A stretch of 64,000 nt of DNA from Aldehydirespirator sp965221605. GTDB taxonomy: Bacteria; Actinomycetota; Acidimicrobiia; Acidimicrobiales; Aldehydirespiratoraceae. The DNA lies in contig CBDCSK010000015.1 of NCBI GenBank assembly GCA_965221605.1, forward strand, positions 620,001-684,000. Direction: 5' to 3'. Of this stretch, positions 1 to 8,712 are shown piece after piece (position 1 is the stretch's first letter; each line of letters starts with the position of its first letter). The notes under the pieces were generated by a model that was given only the letters and a program-made list of their open reading frames with translations, was not told where the DNA came from and ran no database searches. Both the position numbers and the translations under genes were made by a program.

Positions 1-117
1 CTCGACGACATCGAGGACTACTACTTGGCGGCTGACGTTCTTGAGAGAGTCCGAATGGGCCGAGAGCGTGTGTATCGCGCCTCGGACGTGAGGGAAGAGC
101 TTGGCTTGGGGGATTGA
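1..117 (+). CDS. RelB-like antitoxin, C-terminal part
   Basis: The frame is open from the first base to a TGA at 115-117 and ends in residues YRASDVREELGLGD, a tail typical of small RelB/DUF6290-type antitoxins. Only 38 residues are inside the window, so the N-terminal DNA-binding part is missing. It overlaps the next gene, a RelE-type toxin, by 17 bp, the usual antitoxin-first arrangement with translational coupling. In such pairs the antitoxin binds and neutralises the toxin and represses the operon. The assignment rests mainly on context and on the acidic C-terminus. Confidence 0.6.
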   Translation, partial: LDDIEDYYLAADVLERVRMGRERVYRASDVREELGLGD

Positions 118-364
118 CTACACCGAGACGGCGAGGACCCAGCTGGGGAAGCTCGACAAGAACACCGCGCGCCGAGTCATCGACTACATGGACCACCGTG
201 TCACGGAAGCTGACCCACGCCGCGTCGGCCGGGCCCTTACGGGTCCCCTCGGGAAGCTTTGGCGCTATCGGGTGGGGAGTCTCAGGGTTGTCTGCGAGAT
301 CCGAGACGACGCCGAGCGCGTGCTGGTGTTGAGGATCGCCAGACGAGATGAGGCCTGTCGATAG
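101..364 (+). CDS. RelE/ParE-family toxin
   Basis: This 87-residue protein has the RelE/ParE fold pattern: an N-terminal YTETARTQLGKLDK segment, a central helix, the GKLWRYRVGSLRVVCEI strand pair and the terminal VLVLRIARRDE strand. RelE-type toxins cut mRNA on the ribosome; ParE relatives poison gyrase. The VGSLRVVCEI and RIARRDE strands look more like RelE. The start is a TTG at 101 inside the upstream antitoxin frame. The pair is complete on the toxin side and cut by the window edge on the antitoxin side. Confidence 0.82.
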   Translation: MAWGIDYTETARTQLGKLDKNTARRVIDYMDHRVTEADPRRVGRALTGPLGKLWRYRVGSLRVVCEIRDDAERVLVLRIARRDEACR

Positions 365-391
365 CCATTCGCACTCGCATCCGGGTCGGGA

Positions 392-1609
392 TCAGGTGAC
401 GGTGCGCAGGGACTCGGCCATGGTGTCGATGATTCGGCCGATCTCGTCGTCGGTGATCACCAGCGGCGGGCACATGGCCAGCGCTTCGTTGATCGGGCGC
501 ACGATCACGCCCCGGCGCAGCATGTCGTTGCGCACGTCCATGGAAGGCCGGTCGAGCACCGCGGCCTGCACTGCGCCGGTGCCGCGGTGCGACGCGATCA
601 GGCCGTCGGCGGCCAGCGCCTCGAGACCCTCGGTGAGCTTGCGACCCACGTGGTGAGCCCTGTCGACGAGACCCTCGGCCGTGATGATCTCCATGTTCCT
701 GACCGCGGCCGCGGCCACTGCGGGATGACCGGAGTAGGTGTAGCCGGTGCGCAGCAGGAAGCCCGGCTCCTCGAAGTTCTCGCACACCCGGCGGCTCACG
801 ATCACGCCGCTCAGCGGCAGGTAGCCCGAGGTCACACCCTTGGCGAAGGTCATCATGTCGGGCATCACGTCGAATGTCTGGGCCCCGAACCACTCCCCGG
901 TGCGACCGAAGCCGCAGATCACCTCATCGAGGATCAGCAGGGCGCCGTGCTGGTCGCACAGGCGGCGCACGCCGGCCAGATAGCCCTCCGGCGGGGGGAA
1001 GACCCCGCCCGCGCCCTGAACCGGCTCGGTGATCACCGCGGCCACCCGCTCGCCGTGCCGGGCGAACGCGGTGGCCATGGCCTCGATGTCGTCGTGGGGC
1101 ACCTCCACGAAATGGGGTACCAGGTCCCCCCAGCCCTCCCGGTTCAGCGCGATGCCCTGGGCGGATGTCCCCCCGAAGTTGGTGCCGTGGTAGCCGTTGG
1201 TGCGGGTGATCACCACCTGCCGGTCGGCCCGGCTGGTGCGCTGGGCGTAGAGGCGGGCGAGCTTGAGCGCGGTGTCGACCGCCTCGGAGCCCGAGCACCC
1301 CAGGAACACCCGGCCGTCGCTGAGCGGCGAGCGCTCGGCGATCATCTCGGCCGCTCGGGCCGCGGGCGGGTTGGTGAACGGGTCGAACGTGTTGTAGCAG
1401 GCGAGGTCGCGCATCTGGGCGGCCACCGCGTCGGCCATCTCGGCGCGGCCATGGCCGATCTGGCAGTACCAGAGGCTGGCCAGGCCGTCGATGTATGAGT
1501 TGCCATCGTCGTCGTAGAGGGTGGAGCCCTCCCCGCGCACGATGTTGATCATGTCGGACTCCGGCTTGGCCGGAGGGGCGAAGGGATGGAGGAGGGCATG
1601 GTGGCTCAT
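392..1609 (-). CDS. class III (omega) aminotransferase, PLP-dependent
   Basis: A 405-residue fold-type I aminotransferase of the beta-alanine/omega-amino-acid:pyruvate group. Visible landmarks are the substrate-side SLWYCQIGHG near residue 46, the GCSGSEAVDTALKLAR cofactor-phosphate segment near 104, ILDEVICGFGRTG with Asp228 contacting the PLP ring nitrogen, and FAKGVTSGY with Lys257 as the Schiff-base lysine. It probably moves an amino group from an omega-amino acid or polyamine-derived substrate to pyruvate or a keto acid in the cytosol. It lies downstream of an agmatinase-like and a NicX-like gene on the same strand, which suggests an amine-catabolic operon. The exact substrate cannot be read from sequence; beta-alanine would fit the pyrimidine-catabolism genes further along. 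Confidence 0.87.
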   Translation of the reverse strand: MSHHALLHPFAPPAKPESDMINIVRGEGSTLYDDDGNSYIDGLASLWYCQIGHGRAEMADAVAAQMRDLACYNTFDPFTNPPAARAAEMIAERSPLSDGRVFLGCSGSEAVDTALKLARLYAQRTSRADRQVVITRTNGYHGTNFGGTSAQGIALNREGWGDLVPHFVEVPHDDIEAMATAFARHGERVAAVITEPVQGAGGVFPPPEGYLAGVRRLCDQHGALLILDEVICGFGRTGEWFGAQTFDVMPDMMTFAKGVTSGYLPLSGVIVSRRVCENFEEPGFLLRTGYTYSGHPAVAAAAVRNMEIITAEGLVDRAHHVGRKLTEGLEALAADGLIASHRGTGAVQAAVLDRPSMDVRNDMLRRGVIVRPINEALAMCPPLVITDDEIGRIIDTMAESLRTVT

Positions 1610-1697
1610 CGGACGCGGCTCCTGGAGTAGGGGACGGGCGGAGAAAGTCGGCTCAGCCTAGGAGTGGGGAGAGGGGCGCGCAGCCGGAACGCTCCGG

Positions 1698-2735
1698 TCA
1701 GAACACCACCGTGCCCGCCGACACGACTGCCGTGCCGTCGAGGGTGATGGTGCAGTTGCGCATGGGCAGGTCGAAGTGGCCCAGGGTGTGGCGCCCGGCG
1801 GTCTCGTTGGCCCCGGTGGAGTACAGGAAGTTGCCGGCGAAGGCCCGCAGCTCGGTGCCGTTGAGCTGGGTGCGGTCGTACATCGTGAGAGCGTCCCAGC
1901 GGGCCAGCGGGTTCATGCCCCACCCAACGTGAGAGACGGCGTAGGCGTCCGGATCGTCCCACGCCGCCAGGTAGCTGGCGGTGAGGGCGGCGTCGAGGCC
2001 GTCGCCTGAAATGTCGGTGACGTAGTCGTCGACGATTCGCATCCGCACCGGCGATTCCAGGTAGCGCTTGAAGGTGAGGTTGACGTCGCCGGCGTCGAGC
2101 ACCAGCGGGCCGTTGACCGAACCGGCGGCGGGGAAGCACAGGCACAGGCCGCCGGGCCAGTGGGCGATGGTGCCCGGGCCGTCTGTGAGGCCCCAACTCC
2201 CGGCAGTCGGGGCCTTGGACACGTCGATGGTCAAGTCGGTGCCGGCCGCGGAGGTGACCCGCATTTGGGTGGCCCCTGCCAGCATGGCTGCGCCCTGCTC
2301 CACCCGGTCCCTCAGCGCCGGATCGGGAACGAGTCGCTCCAGGATCTCCGGATGCTCGTCGGAGACCATCAGGATCCGGGCGCCGCCATCGAGGATCGCG
2401 CCCAACTCCGGAGCGTGCAGCAGACCCTCGACGGTGCAGTCGGCCACGAAGGACGACCCGGCCAGGGCGGCCACCGCCGGTCCCAGCCCGCCGATCGCGT
2501 CGGAGGCGCCGGTGGAACGCACCGGCACCGGCACCCTCTGCGGGGGCGTGGTCAGTCGAAGGTGGAGGACCCTCGCACCGAGGCGCTGGAGGGCCAGATC
2601 GGCCAGCTCCACGTTCACCGGGCGGCTCTGGGACTCCGACAGCACCGCGGCGGTCTCGCCGGCGGTCACCCCGCAGAGACGGAACGTCTCGGCGAAGGCC
2701 TCGATCCACTTGCCCTCTACTCGTTCTTGGAGCAT
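1698..2735 (-). CDS. NicX-like Fe(II) ring-cleaving dioxygenase / M29-type family protein
   Basis: A 345-residue protein related to 2,5-dihydroxypyridine 5,6-dioxygenase (NicX), which shares its fold with M29 aminopeptidases. The motif SHVGWGMNP gives His269 and GRHTLGHFDLP gives His320 and Asp322. These fall almost exactly where I recall the NicX iron ligands (about 265, 318 and 320). NicX opens a dihydroxypyridine ring in nicotinate degradation, but no other nic genes are visible here, so the real substrate is open. The gene starts 24 bp after the agmatinase-like gene and precedes the aminotransferase, suggesting one transcript. A plain M29-type peptidase is the alternative, but the His-x-Asp pair favours an oxygenase. 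Confidence 0.7.
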   Translation of the reverse strand: MLQERVEGKWIEAFAETFRLCGVTAGETAAVLSESQSRPVNVELADLALQRLGARVLHLRLTTPPQRVPVPVRSTGASDAIGGLGPAVAALAGSSFVADCTVEGLLHAPELGAILDGGARILMVSDEHPEILERLVPDPALRDRVEQGAAMLAGATQMRVTSAAGTDLTIDVSKAPTAGSWGLTDGPGTIAHWPGGLCLCFPAAGSVNGPLVLDAGDVNLTFKRYLESPVRMRIVDDYVTDISGDGLDAALTASYLAAWDDPDAYAVSHVGWGMNPLARWDALTMYDRTQLNGTELRAFAGNFLYSTGANETAGRHTLGHFDLPMRNCTITLDGTAVVSAGTVVF

Positions 2736-2759
2736 CGTCGGTCCTGCGTCCTCGCTCGA

Positions 2760-3716
2760 TCAGGCGCGGTACTGGACGCCGGGGAGCACGCAGAGCATCT
2801 CGTAGACGAGGTCGGCGGCGATGTGAGCGGTCATCCCCGAGGTGTCGTAGATCGGCGCCACCTCGACGAGGTCGCAGCCGACCAGGTCGAGCCCCCGGCA
2901 GCCTCGGACGATCTCCAACGCCTGCGGCGTGGTGAGGCCGCCGATCTCGGGGGTGCCGGTGCCCGGGGCGAAGGACGGGTCGAGGCCGTCGATGTCGAAG
3001 CTCAGGTACACGGGTCCGGCGCCGACCTGGTCGCGCACCTCGTTCATGAGCGGCTCCAGCGACCGGTGCCAGCACTCCTCGATCTGGACCACCCGGAAGC
3101 CCTGCTGGCGGGACCAGTCGAAGTCGTCGGCGGCGTAGCCGGTGGCCCGCATCCCGATCTGGACCACCCGGTCGCAGTCGAGCAGGCCCTCCTCGACCGC
3201 CCGGCGGAACGGGGTGCCGTGGGCGATGCGCTCGCCGAACATCTCGTCGTTGATGTCGGTGTGGGCGTCCACATGGACCAGCCCGACGGGGCCGTGGCGG
3301 GCCCGCATGGCCCGCAGGATGGGCAGCACGATGGTGTGGTCGCCGCCCAGGGCCACGGTGATGACATCGTGCGACAGCAGCCCGGCGAAGTGGGCCCCTA
3401 TGCGGTCCACCGAGTCGAGCAGGTTGTACGGGTTGGTGGCCACGTCGCCGGTGTCGTCGATCCGCAGGCTGTCGAACGGGGCGGCCCGGGTGGCCATGTT
3501 GTAGGGCCGGATGAGGACCGACTCGTCTCGGATGCCCCGGGGTCCGAACCGGGCGCCGGGGCGGTTCGAGGTGCCGATGTCGAAGGGAACGCCCACGATG
3601 GCCACGTCGAGGTCGGAGGGCTGCGACCGTCCCGGCAGCCGCATGAACGTGGTGATCCCCGCGAACCGCGGCATCTCGTTGCCGCCCAGTGGCTGCGGGT
3701 TGCCGGCCCCGGTCAC
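2760..3716 (-). CDS. agmatinase / ureohydrolase family protein
   Basis: The 318 residues carry the full binuclear-manganese signature of arginase-type ureohydrolases: GGDHT (His127), VHVDAHTDIND (Asp150, His152, Asp154) and SFDIDGLDPSFAPGTGTPE (Asp241, Asp243). These enzymes release urea from agmatine, guanidinobutyrate or related guanidino compounds. The GTG at 3716 gives the longest product; an ATG at 3674 (MPRFAGITTFM) is an equally plausible start. It heads a minus-strand group with the NicX-like protein and the aminotransferase, so the product amine could be passed to the transaminase. Agmatine is the default guess; guanidinobutyrate or guanidinopropionate are alternatives. Confidence 0.88.
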   Translation of the reverse strand: MTGAGNPQPLGGNEMPRFAGITTFMRLPGRSQPSDLDVAIVGVPFDIGTSNRPGARFGPRGIRDESVLIRPYNMATRAAPFDSLRIDDTGDVATNPYNLLDSVDRIGAHFAGLLSHDVITVALGGDHTIVLPILRAMRARHGPVGLVHVDAHTDINDEMFGERIAHGTPFRRAVEEGLLDCDRVVQIGMRATGYAADDFDWSRQQGFRVVQIEECWHRSLEPLMNEVRDQVGAGPVYLSFDIDGLDPSFAPGTGTPEIGGLTTPQALEIVRGCRGLDLVGCDLVEVAPIYDTSGMTAHIAADLVYEMLCVLPGVQYRA

Positions 3717-3804
3717 AGCCCAACCCTAGGCCGTCGAGCGAACTTCAATGGGTTAGCCACCTGTGGGGTGGTTAACTGCTTGAAGTTCGTCGGGCCGGCC
3801 GCGG

Positions 3805-5001
3805 CTACGCCTGAAGATGCGGCCGAAGGCGGTCGAGGATCTCGTCGAGAACCTCGACTGGGGTCCCGAAGTTGAGCCGGATGTGGCCGCCGCCGTTCGT
3901 CCCGAACTCGGTGCCCTCGGACGCGGCCACGCCCGCGTCCGACAGCAGGCGGGCGGCCGGAGCGTCGCCCAGGCCGCAGGCCGACACGTCAAGCCACGCC
4001 AGGAACGTGGAGTCGGGCCGGTGGAAGCGCACGCCGGGGGCCTCGCTCTCGATCCGCTCTGCCAGATGGTCGCGCAGGCCGTGCAGGTGGGCCAGGAGCC
4101 CGTCGGCCCACGATGCACCGTGGCCCCAGGCCGCGACGGTGGCGTCTATGCCGGTGCGGGCCGCGTGACCGAGCAGCAGCGGCGGGTGGGCCTCGTGCAC
4201 CCTCCGGCGCAGCTTCCGGTCGCCGTAGGCCATGACGGCGCAGCGCAGTCCCGACATGGCGAACGTCTTGGCCGGCGAGGTCACGGTCACCACCCGCTCG
4301 GCCGCGCCCGGGATGGACAGCATGGGTGTGAACGGCGCCGACGAGTCGGGGTACACCAGGTCGGCGTGGATCTCGTCGGACACGACGTAGAAGTCGTATT
4401 GGTGGGCCAGCTCGACGACCCTGGTCAGGACCTCGGTGCCGGCCACCCATCCGGTGGGGTTGTGGGGGTGGCACCACAGCAGCACCCGGGCGCCGGGCTC
4501 ACGGCGCACCAGATCCTCCAGGTCGTCGGGGTCGAGCGTCCAGCCCCGGCTGGGGTCGTAGCGCATCAGCCACTCGAGCTGGCGACGCCGGGCCGTGGGG
4601 CAGATCTGGAGGAAGATGTGGTAGATCGGCGGCGTCAGGATCACGCCGTCTGTGGGTTCGGCCAGCGCGGTTATCGCCGCGGTGACGCCCTGGAGAACGT
4701 CCACGCAGGTGTGAACGAACCCGGGGTCGGGGCTCCAGCCGTAGCGCTCGCCGGCCCAGCGGGCGAACGCCTCGCCCACATCCTCATCCAGGTCGTGGTA
4801 GCCGAAGTCTCCCCGGTCGATCGTGGCTTGCATGGCGTCGGTGACGGCCGGCGGGGGGCGGAAGTCGTGTTCGGCCACCCACGCCGGCAGAGCCTCCGCG
4901 CCGTATTTGGACCACTTGGCGTTGCGATTGCCCCGCTTCCGCCCGATGTCCATCGCGGGATCGAAGTTGTCGACTCCGGGGGCAGCCTCGTGTCGATTCA
5001 C
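3805..5001 (-). CDS. MalY/PatB-type PLP-dependent C-S beta-lyase/aminotransferase
   Basis: About 398 residues of the MalY/PatB branch of fold-type I enzymes, which act as cystathionine beta-lyases or related aminotransferases. Visible are the DYGYHDLD-like segment GDFGYHDLDED near residue 64, WCHPHNPTGWV near 176, VVSDEIHADLVY with Asp209, and the PLP lysine Lys245 in TSPAKTFAMSG. I chose the GTG at 5001 because it keeps the NFDPAMDIGRKRGNRNAKW segment that aligns with the normal MalY N-terminus; an ATG at 4953 would drop 16 residues. The open frame extends further upstream into the neighbouring gene but that part reads as shadow. It lies 37 bp after the SPFH gene, probably co-transcribed. 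Confidence 0.85.
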   Translation of the reverse strand: MNRHEAAPGVDNFDPAMDIGRKRGNRNAKWSKYGAEALPAWVAEHDFRPPPAVTDAMQATIDRGDFGYHDLDEDVGEAFARWAGERYGWSPDPGFVHTCVDVLQGVTAAITALAEPTDGVILTPPIYHIFLQICPTARRRQLEWLMRYDPSRGWTLDPDDLEDLVRREPGARVLLWCHPHNPTGWVAGTEVLTRVVELAHQYDFYVVSDEIHADLVYPDSSAPFTPMLSIPGAAERVVTVTSPAKTFAMSGLRCAVMAYGDRKLRRRVHEAHPPLLLGHAARTGIDATVAAWGHGASWADGLLAHLHGLRDHLAERIESEAPGVRFHRPDSTFLAWLDVSACGLGDAPAARLLSDAGVAASEGTEFGTNGGGHIRLNFGTPVEVLDEILDRLRPHLQA

Positions 5002-5038
5002 AGCAAGCGACGCTAGCGGCGGCCTGCCGCCCGGCCGC

Positions 5039-5968
5039 TCAGGGAAGCGAGCCGGTGTTGACGATGGGAGTGGTCTGCTGCTCGCTGGTGAGCACCACCA
5101 GTAGGTTGGCCACCATCGACGCCTTGGCGTCCTCGTCGAGGTCCACCACCGACCGTTCGGCCAGCAGCTCGAGCGCCTCCTCGACCATGCCGACCGCACC
5201 CTCCACGATGGTGCGCCTGGCCGCCACCACCGCGGCGGCCTGCTGGCGGCGCAGCATGGCCTCAGCGATCTCGGTGGCGTAGGCCAGATGGTTGAGCCGG
5301 GTCTCGATCACCTCCACGCCGGCCCGGTCGAGGCGGTCCTGCACCTCGGCGTGAAGGGTGGCCGCCACCGTGTCGGGGTCCGAGCGCAGCGACACCCGGT
5401 CGCCCTCGAAGTCGTCGTAGGGGTACTGGGTGCCCAGATGCCGGATGGCGGTCTCGCTCTGGACGTGCACGAAATCCTCGAAGTCGTCCACCTCGAACAC
5501 CGCTGCCGCGGTGTCCACCACCCGCCACACCACCACCGCCGATATCTCGATGGGGTTGCCCTCGGCGTCGTTGACCTTCGACACGCTGGTGGTGAAGTTG
5601 TGGACCCGCATGGAGATCTTGCGCGACTCCATGCGGGTGAACGGGTTGGCCAGATGCCAGCCGGGCCTGTCGACCGTGCCCTTGTAGCGACCGAACAGGA
5701 TCAGCACCAGGGCCTCGTTCGGCTGAACCAGGTACTGGCCGGGCCAGGAGAACACGAAGGCGATGAAGCCGGCCGGGATCAGGAAGACCAGCGGCCAGGC
5801 CACCACGGTCACGCCGACGATCCCGGCCGCGATCACGATCAAGCCCACTGCGGCGATCAGCACGCCGAGTATTCCGGGACTCGTCCTGGCGGGCCGCGCC
5901 GCTATAGCAGCGGCGAAGGCGCCCGCGGTCGCGTCTTGGGCTTCGGGAACGGCGGTGGAGTCGGTCAT
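5039..5968 (-). CDS. SPFH/band 7 membrane protein
   Basis: About 310 residues: a low-complexity N-terminus, two close hydrophobic segments (roughly residues 29-51 and 53-71, ending FIAFVFSW), then an SPFH/band 7 domain from GQYLVQPNEALVLILFGRYKG onward and a helical C-terminal part rich in Ala, Glu and Arg. Proteins of this family oligomerise at the membrane and scaffold proteases or flotillin-like microdomains. The open frame runs to 6160, but that would overlap the divergent gene at 6042. I place the start at the ATG at 5968 (or 5977), with an AGG eight to nine bases upstream. The MalY-type gene follows directly. Confidence 0.86.
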   Translation of the reverse strand: MTDSTAVPEAQDATAGAFAAAIAARPARTSPGILGVLIAAVGLIVIAAGIVGVTVVAWPLVFLIPAGFIAFVFSWPGQYLVQPNEALVLILFGRYKGTVDRPGWHLANPFTRMESRKISMRVHNFTTSVSKVNDAEGNPIEISAVVVWRVVDTAAAVFEVDDFEDFVHVQSETAIRHLGTQYPYDDFEGDRVSLRSDPDTVAATLHAEVQDRLDRAGVEVIETRLNHLAYATEIAEAMLRRQQAAAVVAARRTIVEGAVGMVEEALELLAERSVVDLDEDAKASMVANLLVVLTSEQQTTPIVNTGSLP

Positions 5969-6041
5969 GCACGCCATCCTGTCACGGAAGCTGCGCCAGT
6001 AGCTACCGTGACCGCCGGCCCCAGCAAATCGAGGAGCACAG

Positions 6042-6905
6042 ATGAAGTTCGGCATCTCGTTCGCCAACGTGGGAACCTTCACAAAGGGCAAGGGCGCGGC
6101 CCTGCTGGCCCGGTCCGCTGAGGCGGCCGGGTTCGACTCGCTGTGGACGGTGGAGCACATCCTGTACCCGGAGGGCTACGAGTCCGTCTACCCCTACGCG
6201 CCCGACGGCAAGATGCCCGGCTCGGGCCAGAACCCCATACCGGATCCGCTGGTTTGGCTGGGTTACGCGGCCGCGGTCACCTCCACCATCAGGCTGGCCA
6301 CCGGCATATCGCTGTTGCCCGAGCGGCACCCGCTGACCTTCGCCAAGGAGGTCGCCACCCTCGACGTCCTCTCGGGTGGCCGGGTGACGCTTGGGGTGGG
6401 CATCGGCTGGCTGCGCGAGGAGTTCGAGGCGCTAGGAGTGCCCTGGGAGCGCCGCGGCCCCCGCACCGAGGAGTACATGGAGGTCATGCGCCGGGTCTGG
6501 GCCGAAGACGACGTGACCTTCGACGGCGAGTTCGTGTCGTTCAGCCGGGCCAGCTCCAACCCCAAGCCTCGGGCCGGACGGATCCCGATCCACATCGGCG
6601 GCCACAGCGAGGCCGCGGCCCGGCGGGCCGGCCGTGTCGGCGACGGCCTGTTCCTGGCCGGCGGCGACATGGCGCAGCTGCTCGACATCGCCCGCAACAC
6701 CGCAGCCGACTGCGGGCGCGACCCGGAGTCGCTGGAGATGTCGGCCGTCCATCTGGGGCTGTTCGGCGACGATCCGGCGGCCGCGGTGCAGGAAGCCGGG
6801 TCGTGGGGAGTTGAGCGCCTGATGGTTCCGTCGGTGTTCTACTTCCGCAACACCGCCGAGGGCCTGGCCGCCTTCGGTGAGTCGGTGATCGCGGCCCACA
6901 CCTGA
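6042..6905 (+). CDS. LLM-class F420-dependent oxidoreductase
   Basis: A 287-residue luciferase-like monooxygenase-fold protein. It starts MKFGISFANVGTFTKG, has the W-T-V-E-H segment typical of F420-dependent family members (DSLWTVEHILYPEGY, near residue 31), the TGISLLPERHPLTFAKEVATLD strand and the GVGIGWLREEFEALG signature near 120. Such enzymes transfer hydride between reduced F420 and varied substrates and are abundant in actinobacteria. A good ribosome site (GAGGAG, 6 bases upstream of the ATG) supports the start. It is transcribed divergently from the SPFH gene. No substrate can be inferred. Confidence 0.87.
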   Translation: MKFGISFANVGTFTKGKGAALLARSAEAAGFDSLWTVEHILYPEGYESVYPYAPDGKMPGSGQNPIPDPLVWLGYAAAVTSTIRLATGISLLPERHPLTFAKEVATLDVLSGGRVTLGVGIGWLREEFEALGVPWERRGPRTEEYMEVMRRVWAEDDVTFDGEFVSFSRASSNPKPRAGRIPIHIGGHSEAAARRAGRVGDGLFLAGGDMAQLLDIARNTAADCGRDPESLEMSAVHLGLFGDDPAAAVQEAGSWGVERLMVPSVFYFRNTAEGLAAFGESVIAAHT

Positions 6906-6966
6906 CCGCTACAAGGGCGCTGCTCGCCGCGGGTGCCCCGGCCTCAGGCCGGCACCGGATCGGGGA

Positions 6967-8574
6967 CTAATCTCCCGATCCGAGCGAGGGGTGGTTCCGG
7001 CGCTGGTTCTCCGAGTTGGTCGCCACGACCCGGAAGTCGACGGTGCGGCCTAGGGCTTCGGCCAGCAGATCGGCGCTTCGCCGGGCGGTGAACAGCTCGA
7101 TGTCCACATCGTTGCCCTCGGCGACCTCCACATCCACCCGCAGCGTGCGGTCGTCGACGGAGGCATGGACACGATCCACCGACCGCCGGTAGGTGCGGTC
7201 CAGGGCGATCCCGATCCGGAGCAGTCCGGCCAGCACCCGCACCCGGTAGCGGTCCTGTTCGGAGAGGGCCATGTACTCGCGGTGCGAGGACACCGGCTCG
7301 CGCTTGCGGTGGTAGCGGGCCACCAGCGCGATGAGTTCGAGCTCGCCCTCGGTGAAGCCGGCGAGGCGCTCGCTGTGGCGGATCAGGTAGTAGGAGTGCT
7401 TGTGGTGCGATGAGTGGGCCACGAAGCGCCCGATGTTGTGGAGCAGCCCGGCCGCCTCCAGCACCTCGCTGTCGGCGATGCCGAGGCCGTGCGCGGATGC
7501 GGTCTCGTCGAACAGCTCGAGCGCGAGGTCGGTGGCGTGCTCGGCATGGATCAGATCCTCGTGGTAGCTGCGGGCCAGGGCCAGCACGCTGGACCTTCTC
7601 AGGTCGCTGAGATGGTGGAGTCCGTCGTCGCGGGAGCGGTCCCGGCGGTTGAACCGGTCCAGCAGCAGGCCTTCGCGCAGGGCTCCCGTCGAAACGACCA
7701 TCGACTCGATCTCCAGCGCCTTGAACAGCTGCCTGAGCAGCACGGCGCCCGCGACGATCACGTCGCTGCGGGCCGGATCCAGGCCGCGCACCGTCAGGCG
7801 GTCGGCTGGGCGGGGTCGAGAGATCAGCTGCTTCACAACGCCGGTCAGGTCGGATCGCTCGATGACGGCGTTGGCCGCGGTGCGGAGGGTCTCGCCCCGT
7901 CTGGCCGCGCACAGATACGCCAGAGAGGCGATGGTGCCCGAGCAGCCCACCGCCACGTCGAATCCCATGCCCTTGGCCTCCCGGGCCACCGGCGCGATGA
8001 AGGATCGGATGTGGCGGCGGCAGGCCTTCACCGCGCCGTCGCCTATCGCGCCCGACGGGAAGAACCGGTCGGTGAGGCGGATGTGGCCCAGCTTGACGCT
8101 GCGGGCCAGCGCCGCGGCGGTGCCGTTGCCCACGATGACTTCCGTGGAGCCGCCGCCGATGTCGATCACCAGGTGGGACCGGCCCGCGATGGGCACCGCG
8201 CTCATCGCCCCCAGGTGGATCAGCCGGGCCTCCTCCATGCCGGAGATCACCTGCACGGTGACACGGGCCTCGTTACGGGCCCGGCGCAGGAGGTCGCGCT
8301 GGTTGTCGGCCTCACGCACCGCGCTGGTCGCTACTGCCACGACCTCGGCGTCGTGGGCGTCGGCGATGTGGCGGCACTCGACGAGCGCGGCGATGGCCCG
8401 GTCGATGGCGTCGGGCAGCAAGCGCCTCATGTCTGCGCCGCCGCTGCCCAGCCGGACCGGCATCCGCTCGCGGACCACCACTTCGGGCGAACCGCCCGGA
8501 ACCGGCCGGGCGATCACCATGTGAACCGAGTTGGTGCCCACATCTATGGCGGCCAACGCCCGCGAGCCCGTCAT
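6967..8574 (-). CDS. Ppx/GppA phosphatase family protein with HD-type C-terminus
   Basis: About 535 residues. The N-terminal actin-like ATPase fold is marked by AAIDVGTNSVHMVIARPV at residue 7 and by the second phosphate loop LVIDIGGGSTEVIVG. The C-terminal half carries the HD-like AAGLLHNIGRFVAHSSHHKHS helix set found in exopolyphosphatases. The family hydrolyses polyphosphate or the guanosine pentaphosphate alarmone. I use the ATG at 8574 because the reading frame upstream of it is Arg/Pro-rich and unlike the family. It stands alone between the convergent luciferase-like gene and the sulfurtransferase operon. Confidence 0.87.
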   Translation of the reverse strand: MTGSRALAAIDVGTNSVHMVIARPVPGGSPEVVVRERMPVRLGSGGADMRRLLPDAIDRAIAALVECRHIADAHDAEVVAVATSAVREADNQRDLLRRARNEARVTVQVISGMEEARLIHLGAMSAVPIAGRSHLVIDIGGGSTEVIVGNGTAAALARSVKLGHIRLTDRFFPSGAIGDGAVKACRRHIRSFIAPVAREAKGMGFDVAVGCSGTIASLAYLCAARRGETLRTAANAVIERSDLTGVVKQLISRPRPADRLTVRGLDPARSDVIVAGAVLLRQLFKALEIESMVVSTGALREGLLLDRFNRRDRSRDDGLHHLSDLRRSSVLALARSYHEDLIHAEHATDLALELFDETASAHGLGIADSEVLEAAGLLHNIGRFVAHSSHHKHSYYLIRHSERLAGFTEGELELIALVARYHRKREPVSSHREYMALSEQDRYRVRVLAGLLRIGIALDRTYRRSVDRVHASVDDRTLRVDVEVAEGNDVDIELFTARRSADLLAEALGRTVDFRVVATNSENQRRNHPSLGSGD

Positions 8575-8712
8575 CGGCGGGGAATCCTCACGGCAATCTC
8601 GACCGCTTGCAACCTCGGGCCGTGGTTCCCTCGGCCGCCGGGCCTCTGGGGTACGGTTCGACACCCGCAATGCCTGAGCGGTGCCCAGCGGGCCGGCGCG
8701 GGCGGATCGGTG

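Noticed and set aside
5978..6160. N-terminal extension of the SPFH protein
   Set aside because: It would overlap the divergent oxidoreductase gene and its own ribosome site; residues look like shadow translation.
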